Positions 23,110-33,675 of a DNA stretch of 64,000 nt are shown here, in pieces (positions within the stretch are counted from its first letter, which is position 1; the number at the start of each line of letters is the position of its first letter). The notes under the pieces were generated by a model. The model had not been told where the DNA came from. It ran no database searches and saw only the letters and a list, made by a program, of their open reading frames with translations. This DNA is from Calvatia gigantea (taxonomy: Eukaryota; Basidiomycota; Agaricomycetes; Agaricales; Lycoperdaceae). The translations under genes were made by a program, and so were the position numbers. The stretch is from contig JACAAK010000009.1 of the NCBI GenBank assembly GCA_025093985.1, forward strand, positions 2,728,001 to 2,792,000, read 5' to 3'.

Positions 23110-25892
23110 CTAGAAGTCTTGTCGGCCTCCCCGGCCGACCTCATCAAATGCATCAACGCACCATGCTCAATCGTCGCTTCCCAGAGCTTCACCTTTGCCT
23201 GATCCAGCTTTGCTTTCAGCTCTTCCCGTCTCTCCTCCTGCCCCCTTCAGGACCTCTGACTTCTTGAGCTTCGGGACAGGTTTTGGAGGTTGTAAGTCCG
23301 CAGGCACGCAACACCTGAAATACACCAGATGGTTGAGAGGGACCTGGCGTGGCTGATGTCATAGCCGGTAATTGGGTTTTTGACTTGGGAATCTCCCCTC
23401 CTGGAACCAGACCCGAAACGATCTCCTTGGTTGATGTTCCAGAAGCGCCGAGGTGGGCGTCTCCCACGCCCGTAACGTCCTTGTAACCCAGACTCTCTTG
23501 CGCCATCCTTGACAACACCACCCCACCTAACCCACCACCGTCAGCCCCCACCCCCAATGTCAGAAATTGATTCCACCACGTACCTTGGTCCTCGATCCGA
23601 CTCCGTAGCGATCACTTCGGGCATACTCATGTCCCATCCAGCGGAGCTCGGTGTCGCAGGGTCAAATGAACTGATAGGGGACGGAAGGAAGGTCGATGGC
23701 GAGCAAGCATCAGTGATATTTGATTCTGTCTTTCGGGCGTCTTGTGATTGAGGGGTAGACGATGACTGGAGTTGCGTTGGGGAATTATGGTCAGGCATGG
23801 ATAATGCTAGTAACTGTGGATCGATGAGACTGCTGAAGTCTGTGTTTGCTGTCAATGCAGAAATGGAAGTGGTGGGGATATGGGGATTAAGTGATTGCAG
23901 AGGCTGGTCAACGTCCATGGTGGGCAGATTTTCTTCAGTAGTAGGCACATGTGCTTGGGAGTTAGGAGTTGTTGCTCTGAGATCGAACGCAAAATCCATT
24001 GGTATTGTAGTGTCAGTTGTAGACGGAGAGAGGCTTCCAAGACCACTCGAAGATGAACCAGCGCTTGCCGTAAGGGCAAGATCCAAATCCCCAAGCTGAC
24101 CAAAATCCGGCGGAGGGAAACTTTGAACCTGCTGAACATCTGTGTTAGGCGTAGTGGAAAAGGATGATAGATCACCACTGGTGGGGGATGCAAAGGAAGA
24201 CAAGTCTCCGATGGGCGAATCAAGCCCAAGCAAAGTCTCTAGAGAAACATCCTGAGAGGAATGTGGGTCCACTTCGAAAGTCTGGAAGAAGTTCATCCAG
24301 CTGTCAACGATGGACTGACCAACATTTCCACTGGGGGGAGAGGGCGTGTCGAACAAAGTAAGAGGGTTGAAAGCCGATTGAGGCGGCGTTGGATGACCCA
24401 AGGGTTGGCCACTTGGGAGAGGAGTTGAACGAGACGATGTCGTATCATCCGCGTTGGAAGCGGCCAATAACGCTGAAAAAAAATCGTTGAATGACGCTGT
24501 CGAAGCTGAGGTTGAACATTCCGCAGCCGACCCAGAGGATTCGGTATTCAGGTTCCCAAAGCTGGACGTTACAGAAACCTGCGGCTCCGCTATTTGCGTC
24601 GGTTGATGATGGGGTGTAGTTGTGGCCAAATTAGGATTTCCATTTTCATCACGGTAATGCTTGGCCCCTCTTCCACCTTCTTGCCAAATCGATTTCTGCC
24701 CCTGCTTCTCTCTTCCTCGTTCCCTCGACGTATCTTGGCGTTTTTGTTGCAACTCCACGAGGTGTTTTTTGGCAGCCGCCTTCCTCGCGGCGATTTTGAC
24801 CAGACCGATCAACTGCGAGATTAGCTGCCTTCCACGTTCCTTCGACCAGTTCTGTTTATATGCCATGGGTCCCTCGCCTTCTTGAAAGGGGTACGGAACG
24901 TCCCAATCTGCCGCACCGGCAGGCACACGAGTCAATTTTCGTTTCTTCGCCGGAGGTGGTTGTGGAGATGATCGACCTTGATCCGCTGGTCCCAACGTCC
25001 ATGATCCCGAACCCGGAACCACTGTCGACATCGCTGCCGCCTTTCCACCCAGTGCGCCTGTAGTCATCAATTTCAATATGCTCTGCAGCACAGGGAAAAT
25101 ATCCTTTTGCTTGATCAACATATCGACGACTTCCTGATTAGTTGGTGGAGGGAGCTTGGAAGGGTCGATATTTTTAAAGTAACCGATATGCGATCGTCCG
25201 ATTACGGGTGGCTCGGGTAGTTCAGAGGTTTCAGAGTCTTCAAGTACAATCGGATTGGAGGGGGTGGCACCACGAGGTGTGTTAACCGATGTGGAGAGTT
25301 TAGATGGTTGGATCCGGCCAATGAGACCAGCATGGCCAAGAAGGGCTTGTTGGCTCCGAAGAAAATGGGGAGGGGGTGGCTGAGAAGGGTCTGGGAGGGA
25401 GATCGTGAGCGGTGGTGGACGAGACGCAGGTTCCTGCGACTTTTGTTTTGGTGGCTTGCGAGATATCGTAGATCTCCGCTGGTGCTCTGGGGAGGATCTT
25501 GGGCGGGGAGGGAGAACTGGACGTGACGGTAGATTACGTCCGAACCCCACAGATCCGTGACGTGATTGAGGTTGACTTGAAGGCAAGGACTGTGGCAAGA
25601 GGGGTGTACATGATCCTCCAGGGAGGCTTAATGATATGGCTATTGGGTTGATTGACTGTTCAGAATGTGCACGGGAACCAGGAAGTGCAATGGTCCCCAC
25701 ATTTTGTGCTGATGAACTAGAACTCAGCGCTTGAGGCCCGGCAGATGATTCGCTGGGTAGCACCGAAATCGGCGATGGCAACCTACCTCTTACTACTGGC
25801 GAAGGAGGTGGTGAGCCGAACAGGGAGTCCCCATCCAGCGGCTGGTCATCTTGTTCTGTATGTGTTGCTGGTTCAACGCGCTTCGATAGCAT
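23110..25892 (-). CDS. Large disordered conserved protein, probably nuclear, with coiled-coil end
   Basis: A single long frame runs from ATG 25892 to 23541 (783 codons). It is rich in Ser/Pro/Gln with three recognisable blocks: an N-terminal FGSPPPSPVV low-complexity part; a central ordered part (GRSHIGYFKNIDPSKLPPP, then NQEVVDMLIKQKDIFPVLQSILKLM); and KKRKLTRVP followed by DWDVPYPFQEGEGPMAYKQNW and a basic helical stretch, suggesting a nuclear localisation signal and nucleic-acid or protein contact. I know it as a conserved agaricomycete hypothetical without function. Downstream, similar coding signal continues in shifted frames to TAG at 23110, ending in a helix (REELKAKLDQAKVKLWEATIEHG). 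A five-G run near 23241 and G runs near 23545 are where the frames change, so the true C-terminus probably includes this part. Confidence 0.7.
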
Positions 25893-26507
25893 TTCGCGCT
25901 ATCGTTCAAGACAATGAAAGGTCGGTACAAAAGGATGAGGAGGATGCAGGACACACCTGAAATGCTATCGAATGTGTTGAGAGAAGAGATCCAGTTCGAA
26001 TCAATCGGAGTGATGAAAATGTGATGTGTCTGCGTCGGTACCGAGAGGATGACTCTGTCAGAGAGAGATGATCGTCAGTATGATATCAAAAGACCAATGA
26101 AACCAGAGCGTGCACTTACCAGGACGTTGACTGAGACAGGATGTTCATGGGTCCAAAAAACAAGCGACAAACAAAAGCAAACTCAGCTCTAAGTGATATA
26201 TTTCCGGAACTTGCCGGCTAAGAAAACCTCGACTTACAATCCAACTTGCTTAGGGTCCGACGTCCAGGGACCGCCCCAATCTGCTGCATGCCGCATGGCG
26301 AACGAGCACCGCAAAGCATCCAGTATATGAATGCCTACAACCCGATTAATGCACAAAATAGCAGAGGGCAGCCGCGTGCTAACAACGTAGCATCCCTTGT
26401 ACTAGCTAACACGTTTTGCCTTGCAATGCATGAGGGTTATATAACGTCCTCGTACCAGCCCTCTCTTTTGACCAGAACTGCGAATTCGACATCACCGAGC
26501 CGCAAGG
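25893..26507. other. Divergent promoter region, no gene recognised
   Basis: Lies between the start of the large disordered protein (-) and the G-domain gene (+). Possible non-coding 5' exons cannot be excluded. No clear coding signal. Confidence 0.35.
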
Positions 26508-27678
26508 ATGGCACCTGACCTCGAAATAACGCCTGATGACATCGTCATCGTGTACGAAAAATATTTCATGCAATATCGCTCGAGGACTGACCTTTTCCGG
26601 AATCAGGTTCATGGGATCCACAGGAACTGGGAAAAGCCTCGTGAGTATGACTCCTCATTTCGCACTCTGTCTCGATTATTGCGTTCATATTCGACTCTTA
26701 GTTTATCGACCTCCTGACTGGGACAATCGGCCATAGGACAGGCAATGGTTTAAAAGCTACAACAACTAAGATTACGCCAACACGAGCCAAGGATCACCCA
26801 AAATATGGAAAGCGCATCGTCCTTGTCGATACCCCTTCCTTCGACGACCAGAGTAAATTGGATATGGAAGTCCTGGACGAGATAAGCCAATGGTTGGCAA
26901 AAACGTGATATAGTTTTTCTACTTTGATCTAGGCGGTACTCACTCACACCTTTCGCAGCTATACCAATAGAGTCAAGTTAACTGGTCTCGTATACCTTCA
27001 CCGCATTACCGACAACCGGATGGGTGGGTCCCTGGTCAAATACCTTCGAGTCTTTCAGAAGCTTTGCGGACAAAGTTCCCTGGATCGGGTTGTCCTCGTT
27101 TCGACTATGTGGCACGAAGTGCGCGGCCCTGAAGCAAGGCACAAAGCAAAGACGCGATACGAAGAACTACAAACCAGATTCTGGGAACCACTCATTAGAG
27201 CCGGCTCCAGATGCGATTGTCTGGAGAACGTAAGCCGCAAAGAGGCATGGCGGATAGTTGACGAGTTGATCGAACGTAGTTTTGCGAAGAGGAGCAGTGT
27301 TCGATTGCAGGGAGAGATTGTGAACGATGAGAAACCTTTGGCCAAGACTGAGGCGGGGCAGGAACTGGTGCCTGCGACGCAGAAGAGGATCGCGGATCTG
27401 ACAGATAACCTTCAACGTCTCTCTTCCGAGATCGAGAAGTTAAAACGCTCTAACCCAACTCTAGCAAAAGAAGTGATGAAAGAGCAACAGCATGTCCGTA
27501 AGCTCCTCGAGAAGGAACGTGCGGCCGCCGACAAGTATAAGATCCCACTCTCAGAGCGAATCCGAAAAGCCCTTCGGAAGCTTTTTGGCAAGGTGAGTTC
27601 ATGATGTGCTGTTCTCGGGGAGAAATTATTAAACTCGATGCTGGGACTATCTAGAGTAAACCTGGAAAGTCTCATTAA
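26508..27678 (+). CDS. P-loop G-domain protein (AIG1/septin-like GTPase family of basidiomycetes)
   Basis: Exons 26508-26551, 26607-26640, 26702-26904 and 26959-27592 join in phase. The spliced product has a Walker A motif FMGSTGTGKS split by an intron, TGHRTGNG-like switch I with GLKATTTKITP, and a Walker B/switch II of IVLVDTPSFDD (DTPxF, as in AIG1/septin-type G domains). Then comes LVYLHRITDNRMGG and VVLVSTMW, which replaces the usual NKxD. The C-terminal third is a coiled coil (LTDNLQRLSSEIEKLKRS) ending in a basic segment. The frame can stop at 27604, or a further intron can add SKPGKSH with a stop at 27676-27678. Such proteins are numerous in mushroom genomes; their role is unknown to me. 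Confidence 0.82.
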
Positions 27679-27850
27679 ATTTTGGATAGAACAAGCAGTA
27701 GAGCACATTTAAATTTAAGTCATGCATGTTGTTGCAACCTGGAGACAGAACATTGATTGCAATGACGTAATCGCGGACCTCGAGGCAGAAGCCCCTTTAT
27801 GAGCGAGTTCAACGCGTTCAGTTGCCATCCCATCTCATCTCATCACCACC

Positions 27851-28745
27851 ATGTCCTCTCTCATCATCGACAGCTACATCCAACTTCCTCAAGCTATTCT
27901 CGACGTCCTCGACGAGGGCGAGCCTGTCTTCCACCGCGTTGTGATCGACGCCACACCATCAGCAGCAGCGAAAGACACCCCCCCTACTCCAACTATCCCC
28001 CCCGTTAACACTCAACTTGATTCGGCCCTCATCGTTACTAATGTTGACAGGATTCACTCCAGCGAACACACTTCTGTGTACACCGCGAAACTTGACCTAC
28101 CCAACAGCGACGAGCTTGTCGATATTGTCCTCAAGATGTCGAACGCTGGTGGCCCACGCAATGATGCGCTTTGGCGTGAATATCAAAGATATGAGGAACT
28201 TGCGAAGCTCCAAGGTGCCATTATTCCACGCTGCTATGGCCTCTTCCAAGCGATCCCCGCTGAGCTCGAAGATGAGAGTGCTGACGCCAGCGAGGTTGAT
28301 GTTATCTCGTGTTTGGTTCTCACTTATGGCGGTGAGCCGTCCGTTGTTGAGTTAAACAGGAATAGCAGGGAGTTCAAGTATGTGTCTACTTTCCATTCCA
28401 CTTGGATTTATCCTCGTCTAACGAAGGCGCGCTTAGCTTGTCGGTTATCAAGGCTCTGGAGACCTTGCATGACGCAGGATATACTCACGGAAGTATTCAG
28501 CCCAGTAACATACTCAATGATCAGGGTGCTGCGGTTCTTATCGATCTCGAGTTTGTCAAGGGCGATCACAAGTGTGGGCGTAAGGCTTCTGTAGGACCCA
28601 ACGGTCTCGAGAACAAGTCTGGTGACTTTGGTTGTGCCGAAATCTACGGAGCCGCCCGTAAGATGGACCTCTGGAAGAAATCAGGTTGGTACTCTTTTCT
28701 AGGGCAGCTCAGTGGTGTCACTCACTCTCTCCTGTTGCAGCTTAA
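27851..28745 (+). CDS. Protein kinase-like protein with degenerate catalytic motifs
   Basis: Exons 27851-28377, 28437-28684 and 28741-28745 give about 259 residues. Recognisable kinase elements are ALETLHDAGYTHGSIQPSNIL in place of the catalytic loop and AAVLIDLEF in place of the DFG segment. The usual HGD(I/L).P.NI has become HGSIQPSN (catalytic Asp replaced by Ser), and DFx has become DLE. The N-terminal part (SALIVTNVDRIHSSEHTSVYTAKL, IVLKMSN) looks like an N-lobe with a weak glycine loop and a VLK lysine. The protein stops soon after MDLWKKS, well short of a full C-lobe. It is probably a pseudokinase or a truncated gene. Its tail has been copied to 31497-31740. Confidence 0.65.
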
Positions 28746-28910
28746 CCTTGATTTCCTCTTTGTTTCGGACATGAATCTGCTTTCGTTTCTTTGGTTTCCC
28801 ATCGTATTCGCGCATGTCTACCCACTATAAGCATAACCCACGTTTCCGTTACATACCGTCATAAAACCACAGATACCATTTTATTGCATATACATCACAA
28901 TACCTTGCTA

Positions 28911-28980
28911 GTACTGAATGTACCTCCATGTAGTTTTATCAAGAACATTTGGATTGTAGTTGTACGGATCTCACAGAATG
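28911..28980 (+). repeat. Dispersed ~70-bp repeat, copy 1
   Basis: GTACTGAATGTACCTCCATG, then TTTATCAAG and ATTTGGATTGTAGTTG. Near-identical copies lie at 31925-31990 and 41431-41507. The first two are explained by the SDR unit duplication; the third lies directly upstream of a UBC-like/F-box-like copy and links the two duplicated regions. Confidence 0.7.
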
Positions 28981-29824
28981 AATTATGAGCTCAGGGCCGT
29001 CGTGGTCACTCGTCACAAGCATGAGTGCACTCAATTACAGTAATCACAAAGAACGATATTCAAATTTCAGGAATCCCCCCTCCCTCTTCTCGTCTTCGGG
29101 CAAGAGATTACAACCCAATAACATGGTAGATGCGGCGGAACCCTTTGATCTTCGTCTTATGGTATTACCTCGACGTTTCCGCCACTTGGATCCTTTTCCG
29201 CTCCCAACGACTCTCACGACTCCCTACGTACCCACACGGCCCAGAGCCTCGAAGGCCGATGAAATATTAAAAATACAGCGTTTAGACTGTCCAAACTTCG
29301 CTTGTACTAGCTCACCTTGACACGCCAGGTACTTATCCTTTTTTGCCCCTTCTTCAGCTCATGGACACTGGCTTTGGCAATGCGTTTCTATCTGTATGTC
29401 TTCGTGCCCTTGGCTCGGGTAATTCAATCTCTCTGGGGTTCTGGATATCTTCTGTTATTCCATGGAGTCCGCCCGACCATATTTCAAGTTCGTCCAATCC
29501 TACATATGGCCGCCATCTGGGACGGGAGAGAACGCGTATATTCCCCAGCGATGTTATGTCAAGAACGCCAAGAGACCCATCAGCCCTATTAGGCCGCCGA
29601 GTCAGTCGAGGTACTGTATCGGAAGCGCCGATGTTCTAAAGTTACACCTTGTTGGCCGTCGGGGAGTCACACGGCACCCCGGCTCATCACCATGTCGTGC
29701 TCTTGCGCGTTCATCGATTGATCATATTCCAGCTCCTATTTTCCACCTCCCGCCATGTGTATGACAAACCCCGGCACACCCGATCCCACTTGCAGACTAA
29801 GCAGGAGTCATTTGAAGTGCTGCA

Positions 29825-29832
29825 TATATAAG
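29825..29832 (+). promoter_or_regulatory. TATA box of SDR copy 1
   Basis: TATATAAG lies 107 bp before the ATG, in a block (GCATATATAAGTGGCTTA) conserved in all three SDR copies. Confidence 0.65.
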
Positions 29833-29931
29833 TGGCTTAGCCTTCGTACTGTGAAAGCAACAACAGGAACGAGCCACCTCCTCCCATACACCACAGACTT
29901 GAGCTAAATCTTCTTTTCGGAGTGGAAATCG

Positions 29932-31248
29932 ATGGCGAAGATATCATTCTTGGACTTCATACGTGATCAGCTCACCACAGTACCTCCCGCCGTCACCGCC
30001 GACCTCACGTGCAAGACTGTCGTCGTTGTTGGTGCCAACGCCGGCTTAGGCTTTGAAGCAGTCAAACACTTCGCAAGGATGAATGCTGGTAGGTTGGTGC
30101 TTGCATGTCGAAGCCGGGAGAAAGGGGAAGCAGCTATTCAACGTGAGGGCATTTCCCTCAGTCTCTATTACAGATCCTTTAGTAATGCCCTCGCTTGACC
30201 GACAGTCTTGAAGCGAGCGACTGGATACTCCAAAGCCGAGCTTTGGTTGGTGGATCTATCCGAATTTGCTTCTGTGAGGGCTTTCGTGGATCGTGCCCTC
30301 GGAGACTTGAAGAGGTTGGATATCCTACTACTGAATGCTGCCATGATTTCTGGAGACCTGCAGTACAGGGCGACAACGGACGGAATGGGAACAAGCGTAA
30401 GTGCTCACAGTCCAGCTTTCGCATTTTGTGTGGTCGCATTGCTAATTTGGTTTCAGACTTCAAGTGAACGATCTCTCGTTATCGCTGATTGGGATTCTCT
30501 TGTTACCCCGTCTCCTTGAGACGGCCAAGCAGTATAAGGCACTGCCAAGATTGGTGGTGGTGTCCAGCGGAATTCATTATTGGGCGGAAATCGAGGATAA
30601 GGTCTATGACAGTCCAAACGCATTCGACGTTTTGGGAAGTAAGGAGTATTGCACACCCAAGTGAGTCAGCGTGAGACCCACTGTAAGTAATATGACTGAC
30701 CGTGCAATAGGATCCTAAAATCTCGCTATAGTGATTCTAAACGTGCGTCGCCCTTCCCGGATCTGCATTTCTCTGTACTTAGGTCAACTCCTCACATCAG
30801 TTCTCAACGTATTTTTCGTTCGCGCCCTAAACGAACGTCTGAAGAACCAACCTGTTATTGTCAATACTGTTGACCCCGGACTCTGCTACCCTGGGATCCG
30901 CGGGAACACGAATAGCCTCTTCATGTGGGTTCTCGACAAGTTTGTAGCACGGCCGACCGAAGAAGGTAGCCGTCAGCTTGTTTGGGCCTCTGTCGGTTTG
31001 CCTGAGGGTGGGGAAAGTTCCTTGGACAAACTCAGAGGCGCGTATATCAGTTCGGCGGATATTCATGAACCATCAGACTTTGTTCTTGGCAAAGAAGGGA
31101 AGGAGAGGGAGGAGAAATTATGGGTAAATCCTACAATGCGACTTAGGGTTTTTAGCTGACACCCACGGGCTAGACCGACCTCGTTGCTGTTCTTGAAAAG
31201 GTAGACTCGCGCGTCTACGATGTTATTGCACAACACCTGGCCGCTTAG
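29932..31248 (+). pseudogene. Short-chain dehydrogenase/reductase, copy 1, one-base frameshift
   Basis: Same gene structure as the other two copies: MAKISFLDFIRDQL, the NAD(P)-binding GANAGLGFEAVKHFARM, ACRSREKG, LVDLSEFASVRAF, ILLLNAAM, YSDSK (catalytic Tyr-x-x-x-Lys) split by an intron, VNTVDPGLCYPG, and the end VIAQHLAA. Compared with copies 2 and 3, an extra A at about 30384 (CGGAATGGG against CGGATGGG) throws the end of exon 2 out of frame, and no splice choice repairs it. Everything after it is otherwise intact, so this is a very young pseudogene or a base error. The family resembles retinol-dehydrogenase/WW-oxidoreductase-like SDRs; the substrate is unknown. Confidence 0.75.
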
Positions 31249-31496
31249 GTCTCAAGAACTCGATTTCTCATGCTCTATTTTGTTTCTGTCCTGTTTAAAC
31301 ACCGGACTCATATTATGTTATCCCCGACTCTGCGAAGCAAGAGGATGGTTGTAACGGCCAATTCAGCTATTTTGTTCAATTTGGCTGGTCTCGCAACAAT
31401 CGGCGGGCGTAATCAAATCGTAACACATCAGGGTCTGTTCGACGACGAGAATACACGCCAATTCTATTTTGATGGCTACTTTGGATTGTTCCCAAC

Positions 31497-31740
31497 CCGG
31501 AAGTATCCAGCCCAGCGACATCCTCAATGATCAAGGTGCTGCGGTTCTTATCGGTCTCGAGTTTGTCAAAGGCAATCACAAGTGTGGGCATAAGGTTTCT
31601 GTAGGACCCAACGGTCTCGAGAACAAGCCTGGTGACTTTGGTCGTGCCGTGATTTACGGAGCCGCCCGTAAGATGGACCTCTGGAAGAAATCAGGTTGGT
31701 ACTCTTCTCCTTGGACAGCTCAATGGCGTCACTTACCCTC
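31497..31740 (+). pseudogene. Copied C-terminal tail of the kinase-like gene
   Basis: Encodes QPSDILNDQGAAVLIGLEFVKG...MDLWKKSG, close to 28497-28740 at both DNA and protein level. The start, N-lobe and first exon are missing, and the Asp of the DLE motif is Gly here. It is a by-product of the SDR segmental duplication. Confidence 0.85.
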
Positions 31741-32298
31741 TTTCAATGCAGCCTAACTGTGATTCCCCTTTCGTTTCGGACATGAATCTGCTTTCTTTTT
31801 TGGTTTCCTGTCGTATCGCGCATGTCTAACCACTACCAACTACCAGCATAACTCACATTCTGTTACATACCGTCATAAAACCACAGATACCACTCTATTG
31901 CATATACATCACAATACCTTGCTAGTACTGAATGTACCTCCGTGTAGCTTTATCAAGAACATTTGGATTGTAGTTGTACGAATCTCACAGAAACACGAGT
32001 TCAGGGCCGTCGTGGTCACTCGTCACAGAGAGGCACGACCATGAGTGCACTAAATTGATCATGATTCAAATATTCATGGGCGCCATTCTAGCAAGGCTCA
32101 AATCCATCCAGGAATCCCCCCTCTTCTTGTCTTTGGACAAGAAATTACAACCCAATAACATGGCGGAACCCCTTGCTCTTCGTCTTGTGGCACTGCCTCG
32201 TGTTTCCACCACTCGGATCCCACCCCACTCCTAAATGACTCTCACCACTCCCTACGTACACACACGGACCAGGGCTTTGAAAGTTGATATGATATTTA
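31741..32298. other. SDR unit spacer, copy 2, 5' part
   Basis: Matches 28741-29270 of unit 1 with many substitutions. It includes the dispersed repeat at 31925-31990. A short stretch near 32080-32103 (CGCCATTCTAGCAAGGCTCAA) resembles the start of the UBC-like/F-box-like genes (CGCCATTTTCTGGCAAGGTTCCAA). No intact gene. Confidence 0.5.
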
Positions 32299-33010
32299 TG
32301 TGGAGACTGCACGTCGGCTGCCTTCGGAACGGCACCCGACGAGTGTCTCACACTAATTAGTCCGCCCTCCGAAGATTTCGTCACTCCGACAATTCATCGA
32401 TCCGTCTCCGATCCGCCTATCCCTCGACGAGACCATTCCGTTCGGCACGTAGACTGTCGCACCATTCATTACAGACTATCCTCTATTTTATAAAATCTTC
32501 TACTTCACCTGTTTACGGTACCAGTACATCCCCCATAATTCACAATTCTTCACCTCCGTAGTTGTACATTCACTCGTGGTGTTTCAGAAAATTTACCTTA
32601 CCACAGCTCCCTAGTTTAGCCTCCATTTTTCTAACTTAGCACATTTACCATACAGATTCAACAACTGTAGATAGCCATAGAAAAGTTTGGAATACTGGAC
32701 TTCGTAGTACCTTAAATACGGTCGAGCCAGTACTGGCTCAACACCTAGTAATTGGATACCCACTCTCCCTCCCTCTCGAAGTTTCTAAAATTAAGTATCT
32801 TGCCTCTCATTCTCGCGTCGTCTCGCAGTCTCTCGTCTCTCTTGTTCTGGACTCTCTCTTGACGACATATCTGACGTCGTCATTCTCGCCCCTCGTCCTC
32901 TCGTGTTCCCGGCCTCTTTGTCTCTCTTTTCCTGGACCCGGTTTCGAAGCCTCGTGACTGACGGACGTAGTCACACCTTATTTTCGTTGAACCGCCGCCT
33001 CATCTCTTCA
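32299..33010 (+). mobile_element. Solo LTR (retrotransposon long terminal repeat), copy 1
   Basis: A 712-bp element begins TGTGGAGACTGCACG and ends CTCATCTCTTCA (TG...CA termini). It is flanked by the target duplication TTTA (32295-32298 and 33011-33014; ATTTA if the last A is counted as host). The same stretch in SDR unit 1 (near 29262-29272) has no insert, which defines both ends. Inside are an AAATACGG TATA-like area and a long TCTCG-rich 3' region. A second copy lies at 45634-46366. No retrotransposon coding region is attached. Confidence 0.88.
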
Positions 33011-33014
33011 TTTA

Positions 33015-33675
33015 AAAAATGCAGCGTTTAGACCGTCCGAACTTGGCTTGTACTGCCCACATTGACACGCCAGATACCTGGAGAATTCCGCAACACCACC
33101 CTACGGTATATCCTTTGCCCCTTCTTCGGTTCACGGACACCGGTTTTGGCAACGCATTTCTATCTGCATATCTTCGTGGCCTTGGCTCGAATACATTCAA
33201 CCTCTTTGGGCTCTGTATATCTGCTGTTGTCCCATGGGGTCCGCCTAACCATGTTTCAAGTTCGTCAAATCCTACATCTGGCCGTCAACCGAGGCCGGAC
33301 GAGAACGCGCATACCCCCCGGCAGTGTTATGTTAAGAACATCAAGAGACCTATTGCGCTGTTGAGTCAAGGCACCGTATCGAAAACGCCGGTGGTCTAAA
33401 GTTATATCTTGTTGGCCGCAGGGGACGGCATGCCGGCCTATCACCGTGTCGTGCTCCTGCTTGTTCATCGATTGGTCATGTTCCAACACCTCTTTTCCAC
33501 CTCCCGCCATGTGTATGACGAATTTCGGCACACCCGATCTCACCTGCAGATTAAACAGGAGCCGTTCGAAGTACTGCATATATAAGTGGCTTAACGTTCG
33601 TACTGCGAAAACAACAAGAACCCCCTCACACCTACTCCAGACCTGAGCCAAATCTTCGTTCCTGAGTGGAAATTA
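33015..33675. other. SDR unit spacer, copy 2, 3' part
   Basis: Homologous to 29270-29931 and 35750-36442. Short overlapping frames recur in all three copies but are interrupted at different places, so the spacer looks like old, decayed coding or repeat sequence rather than a live gene. Confidence 0.45.
33579..33586 (+). promoter_or_regulatory. TATA box of SDR copy 2
   Basis: TATATAAG lies 97 bp before the ATG, in the block conserved among the three SDR copies. Confidence 0.65.

Noticed and set aside
29300..29800. Membrane-protein-like frames in the SDR spacer
   Set aside because: They are interrupted at different places in each of the three spacer copies and have no consistent start or splice sites.
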